This document shows positions 36,480 to 46,139 of a DNA stretch of 64,000 nucleotides, piece after piece; the stretch's first letter is position 1, and each line of letters opens with the position of its first letter. A model generated the notes under the pieces. It did no database searches. It was not told the origin of the DNA and saw nothing but the letters and a program-made list of their open reading frames with translations. Location: the NCBI RefSeq assembly GCF_029428675.1, contig NZ_JAJNEL010000001.1:992001-1056000 (forward strand), read 5' to 3'. The translations under genes and the position numbers were made by a program. This DNA comes from Streptomyces sp. JH14. GTDB lineage: Bacteria; Actinomycetota; Actinomycetes; Streptomycetales; Streptomycetaceae.

Positions 36480-36496
36480 GGTCGGCATTGTCGAAC
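36480..36496 (+). promoter_or_regulatory. Candidate GylR operator upstream of glpF
   Basis: GGTCGGCATTGTCGAAC differs from the site at 35587 in only 2 of 17 bases, and the 12-base core GCATTGTCGAAC at 36485-36496 is identical. It lies 124 bases before the glpF start, where repression of the operon promoter is expected. Confidence 0.65.
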
Positions 36497-36620
36497 ACCT
36501 ACCGGAAATACGCGTTAGGGTGTGACAGCGCCAGGGCCGGTGAAGCCCTCACCTGAGGGTGCGAGCCACCGGAGTGACCCGGGGTTCGGCTTCCCTGGAC
36601 GAACGACAAAGGAGTCGCGG

Positions 36621-37412
36621 GTGTCCAGCTCCGACATCTTCATCGGCGAGACCATCGGTACCGCCGTGCTCATCCTGCTCGGCGGCGGTGTCTGTGCCGC
36701 CGTCACCCTCAAGCACTCCAAGGCCCAGAACGCCGGCTGGCTCGCGATCACCTTCGGCTGGGGTTTCGCGGTGCTGACGGCCGCGTATCTGGCCGGCGGA
36801 GTGTCGGGGGCGCACCTCAACCCCGCGGTCACGATCGGCCTCGCGATCAAGGGCGGCACCCCGTGGAGTGACGTACCCCTGTATCTCGGCTCCCAGCTGC
36901 TCGGCGCGATGATCGGCGCGGTGCTGGTCTGGCTGACGTACTACGGACAGTTCCAGGCCCATCTGACCGACCCGGACACGCTGCACAGCGCGCCGAGTGA
37001 AGAGGGCATGGTCGATCAGACCGCCGCCCCGAAGGCCGGTCCGGTGCTCGGCATCTTCTCGACCGGCCCGGAGATCCGCAACGCCGTGCAGAACGTGGTC
37101 ACCGAGGTCATCGCCACCGTCGTGCTGGTCCTGGCGATCCTCACCCAGGGTCTGAACAACGACGGCAACGGGCTCGGCACGCTCGGCGCGCTGATCACCT
37201 CCCTGGTCGTCGTCAGCATCGGTCTCTCGCTCGGCGGCCCGACCGGTTACGCAATCAACCCGGTTCGCGACCTCGGTCCGCGTATCGTGCACGCGCTGCT
37301 GCCGCTGCCGAACAAGGGCGGTTCCGACTGGGGTTACGCGTGGATCCCGGTCGTCGGCCCCCTCCTCGGCGGTGCGATCGCGGGCGGTCTGTACAACCTC
37401 GCGTTCGCGTGA
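36621..37412 (+). CDS. glpF: Glycerol facilitator GlpF
   Basis: A 263-residue aquaglyceroporin that admits glycerol by diffusion. It has six membrane helices and two half-helix motifs: [10 protein letters not shown] (first NPA) and [11 protein letters not shown]. The second is NPV, where the family usually has NPA; the Asp-Pro-Arg part of the filter (RDLGPR) is kept. GTG at 36621 has AAAGGAG 7 bases upstream. It is the first gene of the operon and is followed 55 bases on by glpK. Confidence 0.94.
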   Translation: MSSSDIFIGETIGTAVLILLGGGVCAAVTLKHSKAQNAGWLAITFGWGFAVLTAAYLAGGVSGAHLNPAVTIGLAIKGGTPWSDVPLYLGSQLLGAMIGAVLVWLTYYGQFQAHLTDPDTLHSAPSEEGMVDQTAAPKAGPVLGIFSTGPEIRNAVQNVVTEVIATVVLVLAILTQGLNNDGNGLGTLGALITSLVVVSIGLSLGGPTGYAINPVRDLGPRIVHALLPLPNKGGSDWGYAWIPVVGPLLGGAIAGGLYNLAFA

Positions 37413-37467
37413 GACGTACAGCCTGCAGCCGTACCCCTCAGACCTCACAGATCTCCAGGAGCACACC

Positions 37468-38994
37468 GTGACCGACGCACACACCACCGGACCGTTCATC
37501 GCGGCCATCGACCAGGGCACCACGTCCAGCCGGTGCATCATCTTCGACAAGGACGGCCGGATCGTCTCCGTCGACCAGAAGGAGCACGAGCAGATCTTCC
37601 CGAAGCCGGGCTGGGTCGAGCACAACGCGACCGAGATCTGGGAGAACGTCCAGGAGGTCGTGGCCGGCGCGGTCGCCAAGGCGGGCATCACCCCCGCCGA
37701 CGTGAAGGCGATCGGGATCACCAACCAGCGCGAGACCACGCTGCTCTGGGACAAGAACACCGGTGAGCCCGTCCACAACGCGATCGTCTGGCAGGACACC
37801 CGCACCGACGCGCTCTGCAAGGAGCTCGGCCGCAACGTCGGACAGGACCGCTTCCGTCGCGAGACCGGGCTGCCGCTCGCCTCGTACTTCGCCGGCCCCA
37901 AGGTCCGCTGGCTGCTCGACAACGTGCAGGGGCTGCGCGAGCGCGCCGAGCGCGGCGACATCCTCTTCGGCACGATGGACTCCTGGGTCATCTGGAACCT
38001 GACCGGCGGCACCGACGGCGGCGTCCACGTCACGGACGTCACCAACGCCTCGCGCACGCTTCTGATGAACCTGCACGACATGAAGTGGGACGAGCGGATC
38101 CTCCAGTCGATGGAGGTCCCCGCCGCCGTACTGCCCGAGATCCGTTCCTCCGCCGAGGTGTACGGCACCGCCAAGGGCGGCGCCCTGGCCGGCGTCCCGG
38201 TCGCGTCCGCGCTCGGTGACCAGCAGGCGGCCCTCTTCGGCCAGACCTGCTTCTCCGAGGGCGAGGCCAAGTCCACGTACGGCACCGGCACCTTCATGCT
38301 GATGAACACCGGCGAGACCCCCGTCAACTCGTACAACGGGCTGCTGACGACCGTCGGATACCGGATCGGCGACCAGAAGCCGGTCTACGCCCTGGAAGGC
38401 TCCATCGCCGTCACCGGCTCGCTGGTGCAGTGGATGCGCGACCAGATGGGCCTGATCAACTCCGCGGCCGAGATCGAGACCCTGGCCCTGTCGGTCGACG
38501 ACAACGGCGGCGCGTACTTCGTGCCCGCCTTCTCCGGACTGTTCGCCCCGTACTGGCGCTCCGACGCCCGCGGCGTCATCGCCGGTCTGACCAGGTACGT
38601 CACCAAGGCGCACATCGCCCGTGCCGTCCTGGAGGCCACCGCCTGGCAGACCCGCGAGATCACCGATGCCATGACCAAGGACTCCGGCGTCGAACTGACG
38701 GCCCTCAAGGTCGACGGCGGCATGACCTCCAACAACCTGCTGATGCAGACGCTCGCCGACTTCCTGGACGCCCCCGTGGTCCGGCCCATGGTCGCCGAGA
38801 CGACCTGCCTCGGCGCCGCCTACGCCGCCGGTCTCGCCGTCGGCTTCTGGCCGGACACCGACGCGCTGCGCGCCAACTGGCGCCGGGCCGCCGAATGGAC
38901 CCCCCGCATGGCCGCGGACGCCCGCGACCGCGAGTACAAGAGCTGGCTCAAGGCCGTGGAACGGACCATGGGCTGGATCGAAGACGAGGAGTAA
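37468..38994 (+). CDS. glpK: Glycerol kinase GlpK
   Basis: Phosphorylates glycerol to glycerol 3-phosphate with ATP, trapping it. The 508-residue FGGY-family kinase has [15 protein letters not shown] near the N-terminus, the glycerol-binding [16 protein letters not shown] region, [12 protein letters not shown] and the FGGY signature [22 protein letters not shown] at 37468 has CCAGGAG upstream. It lies between glpF and glpD (5 bases to the next ATG). Confidence 0.97.
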   Translation: MTDAHTTGPFIAAIDQGTTSSRCIIFDKDGRIVSVDQKEHEQIFPKPGWVEHNATEIWENVQEVVAGAVAKAGITPADVKAIGITNQRETTLLWDKNTGEPVHNAIVWQDTRTDALCKELGRNVGQDRFRRETGLPLASYFAGPKVRWLLDNVQGLRERAERGDILFGTMDSWVIWNLTGGTDGGVHVTDVTNASRTLLMNLHDMKWDERILQSMEVPAAVLPEIRSSAEVYGTAKGGALAGVPVASALGDQQAALFGQTCFSEGEAKSTYGTGTFMLMNTGETPVNSYNGLLTTVGYRIGDQKPVYALEGSIAVTGSLVQWMRDQMGLINSAAEIETLALSVDDNGGAYFVPAFSGLFAPYWRSDARGVIAGLTRYVTKAHIARAVLEATAWQTREITDAMTKDSGVELTALKVDGGMTSNNLLMQTLADFLDAPVVRPMVAETTCLGAAYAAGLAVGFWPDTDALRANWRRAAEWTPRMAADARDREYKSWLKAVERTMGWIEDEE

Positions 38995-38999
38995 CCGAC

Positions 39000-40610
39000 A
39001 TGACCACCCTGCAGAGCGTCCCCGCACTGGGGACGCACCCGGCGCACGGCTCCCTTCCGAGCCGCGCCGAGACCCGGGAGCAGCTCTCCAAGGCGACGTA
39101 CGACCTCCTGGTGATCGGTGGCGGCATCCTGGGCATCTCGACCGCCTGGCACGCCGCGCAGTCCGGGCTGCGGGTGGCCCTGGTGGACGCCGGCGACTTC
39201 GCCGGCGCCACCTCCTCCGCGTCCTCCAAACTGCTCCACGGCGGCCTGCGCTACCTGCAGACCGGCGCGGTGAAGCTGGTCGCGGAGAACCATTTCGAGC
39301 GACGCGCGGTGTCCCGTCAGGTGGCTCCCCACCTGGCCAACCCGCTCACCTTCTACCTGCCCGTCTACAAGGGCGGGCCGCACGGCGCGGCCAAGCTGGG
39401 TGCGGGTGTGTTCGCGTACTCGGCGCTGTCCGCGTTCGGTGACGGCGTCGGCCATGTGATCAGCCCGGCGAGGGCGCAGCGCGATGTGCCGGAGTTGCGC
39501 ACGGACGATCTGAAGGCCGTGGCGGTGTACGGCGACGACCAGATGAACGACGCCCGGATGGCACTGATGACGGTCCGCGCGGCCGTCGACGCGGGCGCGG
39601 TCGTCCTCAACCACGCCGCGGTGACCGGGCTGCGGTTCACCAGGGGCCGGGTGACGGGCGCCGATCTGGAGGACCGTACGGACGGTACGGAGTTCGGCGT
39701 CACCGCCCGGCTCGTGCTGAACGCCACCGGACCGTGGGTCGACCACCTGCGGAAGATGGAGGACCCGAACGCCGCGCCTTCCATACGTCTGTCCAAGGGC
39801 GCGCACCTCGTCCTGAAGCGCACCCGCCCCTGGAAAGCCGCGCTGGCCACCCCGATCGACAAGTACCGCATCACGTTCGCCCTGCCGTGGGAGGACATGC
39901 TGCTGCTCGGTACGACGGACGAGGAGTACGAGGGCGATCCGGGGGACGTCGCGGTCAACGAGAAGGACGTCGCGCAGATCCTGGACGAGGCGGCGTTCTC
40001 GATCAGGGACCAGCAGCTGTCGCGCGATCTGATCACGTACTCCTTCGCGGGTCTGCGGGTGCTGCCGGGCGGTCCCGGCGACACCTCCAAGGCCAAGCGC
40101 GAGACGGTCGTGACGGAGGGCCGCGGCGGGATGCTCTCGGTCGCGGGCGGCAAGTGGACGACGTTCCGCCACATCGGCCGCACGGTGATGAACAAGCTGG
40201 CCGCGCTTCCCGGGCACCCGCTGGCCGACGACATGGAGCCGATGGCGCATCTGCCGAAGAAGCTCCCGCTGCCCGGTATCGCCAACCCGAACGCGGTCGC
40301 GCACCGGCTGCTGATCGACGGCGGAACGCCCGGACCGCGGATGTCCGCCGACACCGCACGGCACCTCGCCACCCACTACGGCTCGCTCTCCTTCGACATC
40401 GCGCGGCTGGCGAACGAGAACCCGGCGCTGGGAGAGCGCATCCACCCGGACGCGCCGGAGATCTGGGCGCAGGTCGCCTACGCGCGCGACCACGAGTGGG
40501 CGGAGACGGCCGACGACGTGCTGCGCCGCCGGACGACGCTGACGATCCGCGGCCTGGCCACGGACGAGATCCGGGGCAGGGTCGAGGACCTGCTGGCCGA
40601 CAGGGGCTGA
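39000..40610 (+). CDS. glpD: Glycerol-3-phosphate dehydrogenase, FAD-dependent, GlpD
   Basis: Oxidises glycerol 3-phosphate to dihydroxyacetone phosphate at the membrane and passes electrons to the quinone pool. The 536-residue flavoprotein has the FAD Rossmann motif LLVIGGGILGISTAWHAAQSG near residues 35-55, SSKLLHGGLRYLQ, and GKWTTFRHIG near residue 385. The ATG at 39000 follows the glpK stop by 5 bases with GAGGAG upstream. It is the last gene of the operon. Confidence 0.96.
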   Translation: MTTLQSVPALGTHPAHGSLPSRAETREQLSKATYDLLVIGGGILGISTAWHAAQSGLRVALVDAGDFAGATSSASSKLLHGGLRYLQTGAVKLVAENHFERRAVSRQVAPHLANPLTFYLPVYKGGPHGAAKLGAGVFAYSALSAFGDGVGHVISPARAQRDVPELRTDDLKAVAVYGDDQMNDARMALMTVRAAVDAGAVVLNHAAVTGLRFTRGRVTGADLEDRTDGTEFGVTARLVLNATGPWVDHLRKMEDPNAAPSIRLSKGAHLVLKRTRPWKAALATPIDKYRITFALPWEDMLLLGTTDEEYEGDPGDVAVNEKDVAQILDEAAFSIRDQQLSRDLITYSFAGLRVLPGGPGDTSKAKRETVVTEGRGGMLSVAGGKWTTFRHIGRTVMNKLAALPGHPLADDMEPMAHLPKKLPLPGIANPNAVAHRLLIDGGTPGPRMSADTARHLATHYGSLSFDIARLANENPALGERIHPDAPEIWAQVAYARDHEWAETADDVLRRRTTLTIRGLATDEIRGRVEDLLADRG

Positions 40611-40622
40611 GACGGACGGCAT

Positions 40623-40667
40623 ACGGTGCGGGGGCGGCTTCCACGGGGGGAGTCGCCCCCGCACCGT
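40623..40667 (+). terminator. 14-bp terminator hairpin after glpD
   Basis: ACGGTGCGGGGGCG at 40623-40636 pairs perfectly with 40654-40667. It begins 13 bases past the glpD stop and marks the end of the glycerol operon. Confidence 0.8.
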
Positions 40668-40867
40668 GTGCCCTCCCCGATCGACCGGGAGGGCGCGTTC
40701 CCTGCCCGCACCGAAGGGGTGACGACGGCGCCGCGTCCGTAGGCCGGTCCGCCGCGCGTCCGGCACGGCCCGGCGCGTGGCGCCACCGGCGCTCCGTGAC
40801 TGAGCGATCCGTCACGTCCTGTCGCAGACCCGGTTCATCCACCTGTTTCGGACCCCATAATGATGGG

Positions 40868-40882
40868 AGACATCGGATGTCT
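40868..40882 (+). promoter_or_regulatory. Candidate operator upstream of FadR-type regulator
   Basis: AGACATCGGATGTCT is a perfect 7-bp-arm palindrome 42 bases before the regulator start. The core ACATCGGATGT recurs, with one to three changes, as two sites in the promoter of the divergent sugar operon 6.6 kb away. Confidence 0.6.
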
Positions 40883-40923
40883 TGTTCCGGGGTCCGATGC
40901 TGCCCGAATCCAGGAGGACCGTC

Positions 40924-41595
40924 ATGGCTGTCACCGACGAGGCGATCGAGAAGATCAAAGGAATGATCGTCTCGGGTGCGCTACGGCCCGGCGACCGCCT
41001 GCCCAAGGAGAGCGAACTCGCGGCAGAACTCGGGCTGTCCCGCAACTCGCTGCGCGAGGCGGTCCGCGCCCTGTCGCTGATCCGCATTCTCGACGTCCGC
41101 CAGGGCGACGGCACGTACGTCACCAGCCTCGACCCGCAGTTGCTGCTGGAGGCGCTGAGCTTCGTGGTGGACTTCCACCGCGACGACACGGTGCTGGAGT
41201 TCCTGGCGGTCCGCCGGATCCTGGAGCCGGCGGCGACGGCGATGGCCGCGACCCGGATCAGCGAGGCCCAACTGGACGCGCTGAGCGAACAGCTGGACGC
41301 GCTGGGCGCGCAGCCCTCGGTGGAGGAGCTGGTCGCCAGCGACCTCGAATTCCACCGCGGCATCGTGCAGTCGTCCGGGAACTCGGTGCTCTGCTCACTG
41401 CTCGACGGTCTCTCCGGCCCGACGACACGGGCCCGCGTCTGGCGCGGGCTGACGCAGGAGGACGCGGTCAGCCGCACGCTGCAGGAACACCGGGCGATCG
41501 TCTCGGCCCTGCGGGACCGGGACGCGGAGGCTGCGCGGTCCTGGGCGACGGTGCATGTGGCGAGCGTGGAGCAGTGGCTGCGGTCGACGCTCTGA
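40924..41595 (+). CDS. FadR-subfamily GntR transcriptional regulator
   Basis: The 223-residue regulator has a winged-helix DNA-binding domain (about 1-75: EIDEA-type AIEKIKGMIVSGALRPGDRLPKESELA split by RNSLREAVRAL) and an all-helical FCD effector domain (about 85-215), the FadR subgroup of the GntR family. ATG at 40924 has AGGAGG 8 bases upstream. It is convergent with the sugar transporter operon whose promoter carries a copy of its own upstream palindrome, so it probably regulates that operon and itself. Confidence 0.9.
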   Translation: MAVTDEAIEKIKGMIVSGALRPGDRLPKESELAAELGLSRNSLREAVRALSLIRILDVRQGDGTYVTSLDPQLLLEALSFVVDFHRDDTVLEFLAVRRILEPAATAMAATRISEAQLDALSEQLDALGAQPSVEELVASDLEFHRGIVQSSGNSVLCSLLDGLSGPTTRARVWRGLTQEDAVSRTLQEHRAIVSALRDRDAEAARSWATVHVASVEQWLRSTL

Positions 41596-41600
41596 CACGT

Positions 41601-41642
41601 GTACGGGCCGGTGCGCGCAGAACCCCGCGCACCGGCCCGTAC
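41601..41642. terminator. 16-bp bidirectional terminator between regulator and permease
   Basis: GTACGGGCCGGTGCGC at 41601-41616 pairs perfectly with 41627-41642. It lies between two convergent stops. Confidence 0.85.
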
Positions 41643-41652
41643 GGATCCCCGG

Positions 41653-42705
41653 TCAGTCCTGCTTCTCACCGCTCGCGTAGCGCGAGATGACCAGGGCGAC
41701 GATGATGATCGCGCCGTTGAGGAACTGGTTCCACAGCGCCGGGACGCCGCCCAGGGTCATCACGTTGACCACCAGCTGCAGCGTCAGTACGCCGGTCAGC
41801 GCGCCGAACAGCGTGCCTCGCCCGCCCTTGAGGCTGATGCCGCCGATGACCGCCGCGGCAAACACCTGGAAGATCCAGCCATTGCCCTGCGTCGCGGCGA
41901 CGGCCCCGTAGTGGCCGGTGTAGAGAATGCCCGCGAAGGCCGCCAGCAGGCTGCCGACGGCGAGCACGATCCAGGTGATCCGGTCGACCCGGATGCCCGC
42001 GGCCCGCGCCGCTTCCGGGTTGCCCCCGATCGCGTACAGAGAGCGTCCGTGGCGCAGCCAGGCCAGTGCCGCGCCGCCGGCCGCGAAGAGCACCAGGCAG
42101 ATCCAGACCGCGGCCGGTACGCCGAGCCACTGGCTCTTGCCGAGGTAGCGGAACGACTCCGGGACGTCGGTGATGGACTTGCCCTCGGTGATGCCGATAT
42201 GGAGTCCGCGCAGCATGGTGAGCATGCCGAGCGTGGCGATGAAGCCGTTGACCCGCAGCTTCAGCATCAGAAAGCCGTTGATCGCACCGATCGCGAGGCC
42301 CACCAGCAGACAGAGCGGGATCGCCGACCAGGTGGGCAGCAGGCCGAGTCCGGCGAAGCGGCCGCCCTCGGTGGGCAGGACCAGCCACATCGCGACGACC
42401 GGCGCGATGCCGATCGTCGACTCCAGCGACAGATCCATCCGTCCGCAGATGAGGATGAGTGCCTGGCCGAGGACCAGCAGGCTGAGTTCGGAGGACTGCT
42501 GGACGACATTGATCAGGTTGTCGGAGGTGAGGAACACCGGCGAGACGATGAACCCGATCACCATCAGCACCAGAATCACCGGCACCAGCGAGAAGTCGCT
42601 CCAGCGGATCAGCCTGAGCCGGCTCAGCGGGCTGTCGCCGCCGAGCCCGCCCTTCAGCCCGCCGTTGATGTCGTCGGCCGCCGACGGCCGTATCGTGCCG
42701 GTCAT
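41653..42705 (-). CDS. Sugar ABC transporter permease, RbsC type
   Basis: A 350-residue inner-membrane permease of the ribose/AI-2 class with about 8-10 helices and the LRVNGFIATLGMLTMLRGL and GRSLYAIGGNPEAARAAGI blocks. It would form a homodimer with the single ATPase. The start is the ATG at 42705, which overlaps the ATPase stop as ATGA, implying translational coupling. It is the last gene of the operon. Confidence 0.94.
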   Translation of the reverse strand: MTGTIRPSAADDINGGLKGGLGGDSPLSRLRLIRWSDFSLVPVILVLMVIGFIVSPVFLTSDNLINVVQQSSELSLLVLGQALILICGRMDLSLESTIGIAPVVAMWLVLPTEGGRFAGLGLLPTWSAIPLCLLVGLAIGAINGFLMLKLRVNGFIATLGMLTMLRGLHIGITEGKSITDVPESFRYLGKSQWLGVPAAVWICLVLFAAGGAALAWLRHGRSLYAIGGNPEAARAAGIRVDRITWIVLAVGSLLAAFAGILYTGHYGAVAATQGNGWIFQVFAAAVIGGISLKGGRGTLFGALTGVLTLQLVVNVMTLGGVPALWNQFLNGAIIIVALVISRYASGEKQD

Positions 42706-44228
42706 TCCCTTTCCCCCACACCTTCCATGGCGGCGACGAGTTCCCCGTCGGTCCACCCGCTTGCGTACGTTGCCACCACGCGCCCGTGGAACAGGACGAG
42801 CACCCGGTCGCAGACCCGCAGATCGTCCAGCTCGTCCGAGACGACCACTGCGGCGTTGCCCTCGTCGGCGACGCGCCGCACGACTCCGAGCAGCGAGTCC
42901 TTGGACTTGACGTCGACACCCGCGGTGGGCCGGACCGCGACCAGCACGCTCGGCCTGCGGGCCAGGGCCCGGGCCACCACCACCTTCTGCTGGTTGCCGC
43001 CCGACAGCCCGGCGACCGGCTGTTCGGGTCCCTGCGTCTTGATGTCCAGGGACTCGATCATCGACTGTGCGAACTGCCGGGTGCGGGAGGGCAGTACGGT
43101 CCCCCACGGCCCGAGCTGGTCGGTGACCGTGAGCGTGGCGTTCTCGGCGACGCTGCGCCCCAGGACGAGTCCCTGGTCGTGCCGGTCCTCGGGGATGTAG
43201 CCGATTCCGGCGTCCAGCGCGTGCGGCACGCTCCCCGGCCGCACGGTTCTTCCCTGTACACGGACCGTGCCACCGCCGGCCCTGCGCATCCCGGCGAGCG
43301 TCTCGCCGAGCGCGGTGTTGCCACTGGCCGCGGATCCTGCGAGGCCGAGCACCTCGCCGGGGAGGACCTCGAGGTCAAGCGGCTCGAACTGGCCCTCCAG
43401 GGTGAGCCCTTCGGTGCGCAGGACGGGTTCCGCCGACGCGTCCCGTACCGCAGCCGTACCACCGCCCGCGTGCCAGGCGGCGGATGCGCCGCCCTGCTCG
43501 CCGGTCATCGCCGCGACCAGTTCGGTCTTGGCGAGCTCGACGACCGGAGCGGTCAGGACATGGCGGGCGTCGCGGTAGACGGTGACCGCGGTGCACAGTT
43601 CGTACACCTCCTGCAGATGGTGGGAGATGAACAGGAACGCCACTCCCTCGCTCTGCAGTTCCCGCAGCTTGTCGAAGAGCCGCCCGATGCCACGGGCGTC
43701 GAGCTGGGCGGTCGGTTCGTCGAGGATGATCAGCCGGGCGCCGAAGGACAGCGCCCGGGCGATCTCGACGAACTGCCGCTGTTCGACGGCGAGATCACTG
43801 GCCCGGGTACGGGGGTCGACCTGTACCCCGTACTCGGCGAGGAGCTGCTCCGCGCGCCTGCGGAGCCTGCCCCAGCTGATCCACCGTGCGCCCTCGTCCA
43901 GCCGGCCGAGGAAAAGGTTCTCGGCGACGGTCAGTTCGGGGACGACCATGGATTTCTGGTAGACGCAGGCGACCTTCGACTGCCAGGCAGCGGTGTCCCC
44001 GAAGGCGGGTGCGGGTTCACCGCCGAAGCGGACCGTCCCCGCATCCGCCTTGTGGAGTCCCGTCAGGACGCTGACCAGGGTCGACTTGCCCGCGCCGTTG
44101 CGTCCGACGAGCGCATGGGACTCGCCGGGCCGCACGGTGAGCTGCACACCGTCGAGCGCCACGGTGGGCCCGAAGCGCTTGACGACGCCTTCCGCCTCTA
44201 CGGCAGGTGGTGGTGCCTGGTCCCTCAT
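42702..44228 (-). CDS. Sugar ABC transporter ATPase, two-domain RbsA type
   Basis: The 508-residue protein has two nucleotide-binding domains. The first has Walker A GRNGAGKST and LDEPTAQLD; the signature before Walker B is LAVEQRQFVEIARAL, lacking LSGGQ. The second has GLAGSAASGNTALGET in place of Walker A and retains LSGGNQQKV, so one site is degenerate, as usual for this class. The start is 2 bases after the binding-protein stop. Confidence 0.94.
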   Translation of the reverse strand: MRDQAPPPAVEAEGVVKRFGPTVALDGVQLTVRPGESHALVGRNGAGKSTLVSVLTGLHKADAGTVRFGGEPAPAFGDTAAWQSKVACVYQKSMVVPELTVAENLFLGRLDEGARWISWGRLRRRAEQLLAEYGVQVDPRTRASDLAVEQRQFVEIARALSFGARLIILDEPTAQLDARGIGRLFDKLRELQSEGVAFLFISHHLQEVYELCTAVTVYRDARHVLTAPVVELAKTELVAAMTGEQGGASAAWHAGGGTAAVRDASAEPVLRTEGLTLEGQFEPLDLEVLPGEVLGLAGSAASGNTALGETLAGMRRAGGGTVRVQGRTVRPGSVPHALDAGIGYIPEDRHDQGLVLGRSVAENATLTVTDQLGPWGTVLPSRTRQFAQSMIESLDIKTQGPEQPVAGLSGGNQQKVVVARALARRPSVLVAVRPTAGVDVKSKDSLLGVVRRVADEGNAAVVVSDELDDLRVCDRVLVLFHGRVVATYASGWTDGELVAAMEGVGERE

Positions 44229-44230
44229 GG

Positions 44231-45271
44231 CTAGTTCTTCTTCTCCAGCTGGTTGGCCCACAGCTTCGGGTCGTCGACGTTGTCCTTGGTCACCAGGGGC
44301 GCGGGGAGCTGGTCCTCAAACCCGTTCGGGATCTTGATGATGGTGGAGTCGTGGTCGGTCGGGCCTTCCTTGAAGGTCTTTCCGTCCAGCGCCGCCTTGG
44401 CGTAGTACAGCGCGTACTTCGCGTACAGGTCGGCGGGCTGGGAGATCGTCGCGTCGATCTTGCCCGACCTGATGGCGTCGAACTCCTCCGGGATGCCGTC
44501 GTTCGAGATGATCGTGATGTGGCCTGCCGTACCGGCCGGCTTCAGCAGCTTCTTCTGCTCCAGCAGCGCGAGCGTCGGCTGCAGGAAGACACCGCCGGCC
44601 TGCATGTAGATGCCGTTGATGTCGGGGTGCGCGGCGAGCGTCGACTGGAGCTTGGCCGACGCGACGTCGCCCTTCCAGTCGGTGGCCAGCTCGAAGACCT
44701 CGATGTCCGGATAGTCCTTGTCCATGCAGGACTTGAATGCCTCGGACCGGTCGCGGCCGTTGATCGAGGAGAGGTCGCCCTGGAATTCGACGACCTTGCC
44801 CTTGCCCTTGAGCTGTTCGCCCAGGTACTTGCAGGCGTTGGTGCCGTACGCCTTGTTGTCGGCCCGGACCACCATGTAGACGTTGCCCTCGTCGGGGCGG
44901 GTGTCGACGCTGACGACGGGGATCTTCTTGTCGTTCAGCGTGTTCAGCGACTCGGCGATGGCGCCGGTGTCCTGCGGGGCCATCACCACGGCCTTGGCGC
45001 CCTGGTCGGTGAAGGTCTGGACGTTGGCGACCAGCTTGCCTATGTCGTTCTGGGAGTTGGTCAGCGGCAGCGCCTTGACCTCGCCGGCCTTCACTCCGCT
45101 CTCGATGTAGCTCTGGTAGGAGTTCCAGAAGTCGCTGTCGCTGCGCGGCAGGTCGATGCCGACCTTCCCGGCGCCCGCGCCGTCGTCGGTGGACTCCCGG
45201 TTGCAGCCCGCGAGGGCCGTCACAGCCAGCAGTACGGCGCAGGCTGCCGCACTCGTCGTACGCACTCTCAT
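44231..45271 (-). CDS. Sugar-binding lipoprotein of ABC transporter
   Basis: A 346-residue periplasmic-binding-protein-like lipoprotein: MRVRTTSAAACAVLL signal, lipobox LAGC (Cys about 23), then the RbsB/RhaS fold with LPRSDSDFWNSYQSYIESGV and HITIISNDGIPEEFDAIRSG. It delivers sugar to the permease. In this operon the ligand is presumably a sugar whose acid is handled by the dehydratase, for example L-fucose, but related 6-deoxy or pentose sugars are not excluded. Confidence 0.92.
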   Translation of the reverse strand: MRVRTTSAAACAVLLAVTALAGCNRESTDDGAGAGKVGIDLPRSDSDFWNSYQSYIESGVKAGEVKALPLTNSQNDIGKLVANVQTFTDQGAKAVVMAPQDTGAIAESLNTLNDKKIPVVSVDTRPDEGNVYMVVRADNKAYGTNACKYLGEQLKGKGKVVEFQGDLSSINGRDRSEAFKSCMDKDYPDIEVFELATDWKGDVASAKLQSTLAAHPDINGIYMQAGGVFLQPTLALLEQKKLLKPAGTAGHITIISNDGIPEEFDAIRSGKIDATISQPADLYAKYALYYAKAALDGKTFKEGPTDHDSTIIKIPNGFEDQLPAPLVTKDNVDDPKLWANQLEKKN

Positions 45272-45359
45272 TGGTGTCCCGTCCTTTGTGGAGTACTGAC
45301 TCGGTGGTCGGTCGGCAAAGACTGGTGCATGGTGCGGCTCAGGAGCTGGTGGAGCGGGG

Positions 45360-46139
45360 TCAGTCGGCGGCGGGCCGCAGCCGCAGACCCTGCATGCCGC
45401 CGTCGACGGCGAGCGCCGTGCCCGTGACGGAGGCGGCGGCGGGGCTCGCGAGGTAGACGATCGCGGCGGCCACCTCGTCGGCCGACACCAGCCGTCCCAG
45501 CGGCTGGCGGGCGTTGAGGGCGGCGCGTTCGGCGGCCGGATCGTCGGCCTGGCCGAGGAGCCGGCCGATCCACGGGGTGTCCGCGGTGCCGGGGTTGACG
45601 CAGTTGACGCGGACGCCCTCGCGGACGTGGTCGGCGGCCATGGCGAGGGTCAGCGACAGGACCGCGCCCTTGCTGGCGCTGTACAGCGCGCGCTGCGGCA
45701 GTCCGGCGGTCGCGGCGATGGAACAGGTCTGGGTGATGGAGACGGCGCCGGGCCGGTCGGCCGCCGCGCGACGCAGATGGGGCAGGGCGTGGCGGGCGGT
45801 GCGGACCATGCCGAGGACGTTGATGTCGAGGACACGCGTCCACTCGTCGTCGGCGTTGTCCTCGACGGTGCCGATGGAGCCGATACCCGCGTTGGAGACC
45901 AGGGTGTGCAGACCGCCGAGTTCGGCGGCGGCCCGGTCGACCGCGTCCCGCACGGCGCCGTCGTCGGTGACGTCCGCCTTGAGGGCGAGCGTGCCCTCGG
46001 GGGCGCCCGCGGTCTCCCGGTCGAGCACGGCAACGCGTGCGCCGCGCTCCAGCAGCAGGGCCGCGACGGCGGCCCCGATGCCCGATGCGCCACCCGTCAC
46101 CAGGGCGGACATCCCTTCGAAGTCCCTTGTACCGGTCAT
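45360..46139 (-). CDS. Short-chain dehydrogenase/reductase of the sugar operon
   Basis: The 259-residue NAD(P)-dependent SDR has [15 protein letters not shown] (nucleotide motif), SNAGIG, a catalytic Ser in [18 protein letters not shown] (Tyr and Lys) and [12 protein letters not shown]. In L-fucose pathways such SDRs oxidise 2-keto-3-deoxy-L-fuconate or L-fucose. Its ATG overlaps the fuconate dehydratase stop as ATGA, indicating coupling. Confidence 0.9.
   Translation of the reverse strand: MTGTRDFEGMSALVTGGASGIGAAVAALLLERGARVAVLDRETAGAPEGTLALKADVTDDGAVRDAVDRAAAELGGLHTLVSNAGIGSIGTVEDNADDEWTRVLDINVLGMVRTARHALPHLRRAAADRPGAVSITQTCSIAATAGLPQRALYSASKGAVLSLTLAMAADHVREGVRVNCVNPGTADTPWIGRLLGQADDPAAERAALNARQPLGRLVSADEVAAAIVYLASPAAASVTGTALAVDGGMQGLRLRPAAD

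Larger units (their letters stand above)
40611..40923. other. Gene-free region between glpD and the FadR-type regulator
   Basis: 313 bases with the glpD terminator (40623-40667), then a G/C-rich stretch without recognisable structure, then a short A/T-richer promoter zone (CATAAT near 40855) and a palindromic operator (40868-40882) ahead of the regulator gene. No coding ORF is supported. Confidence 0.55.
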
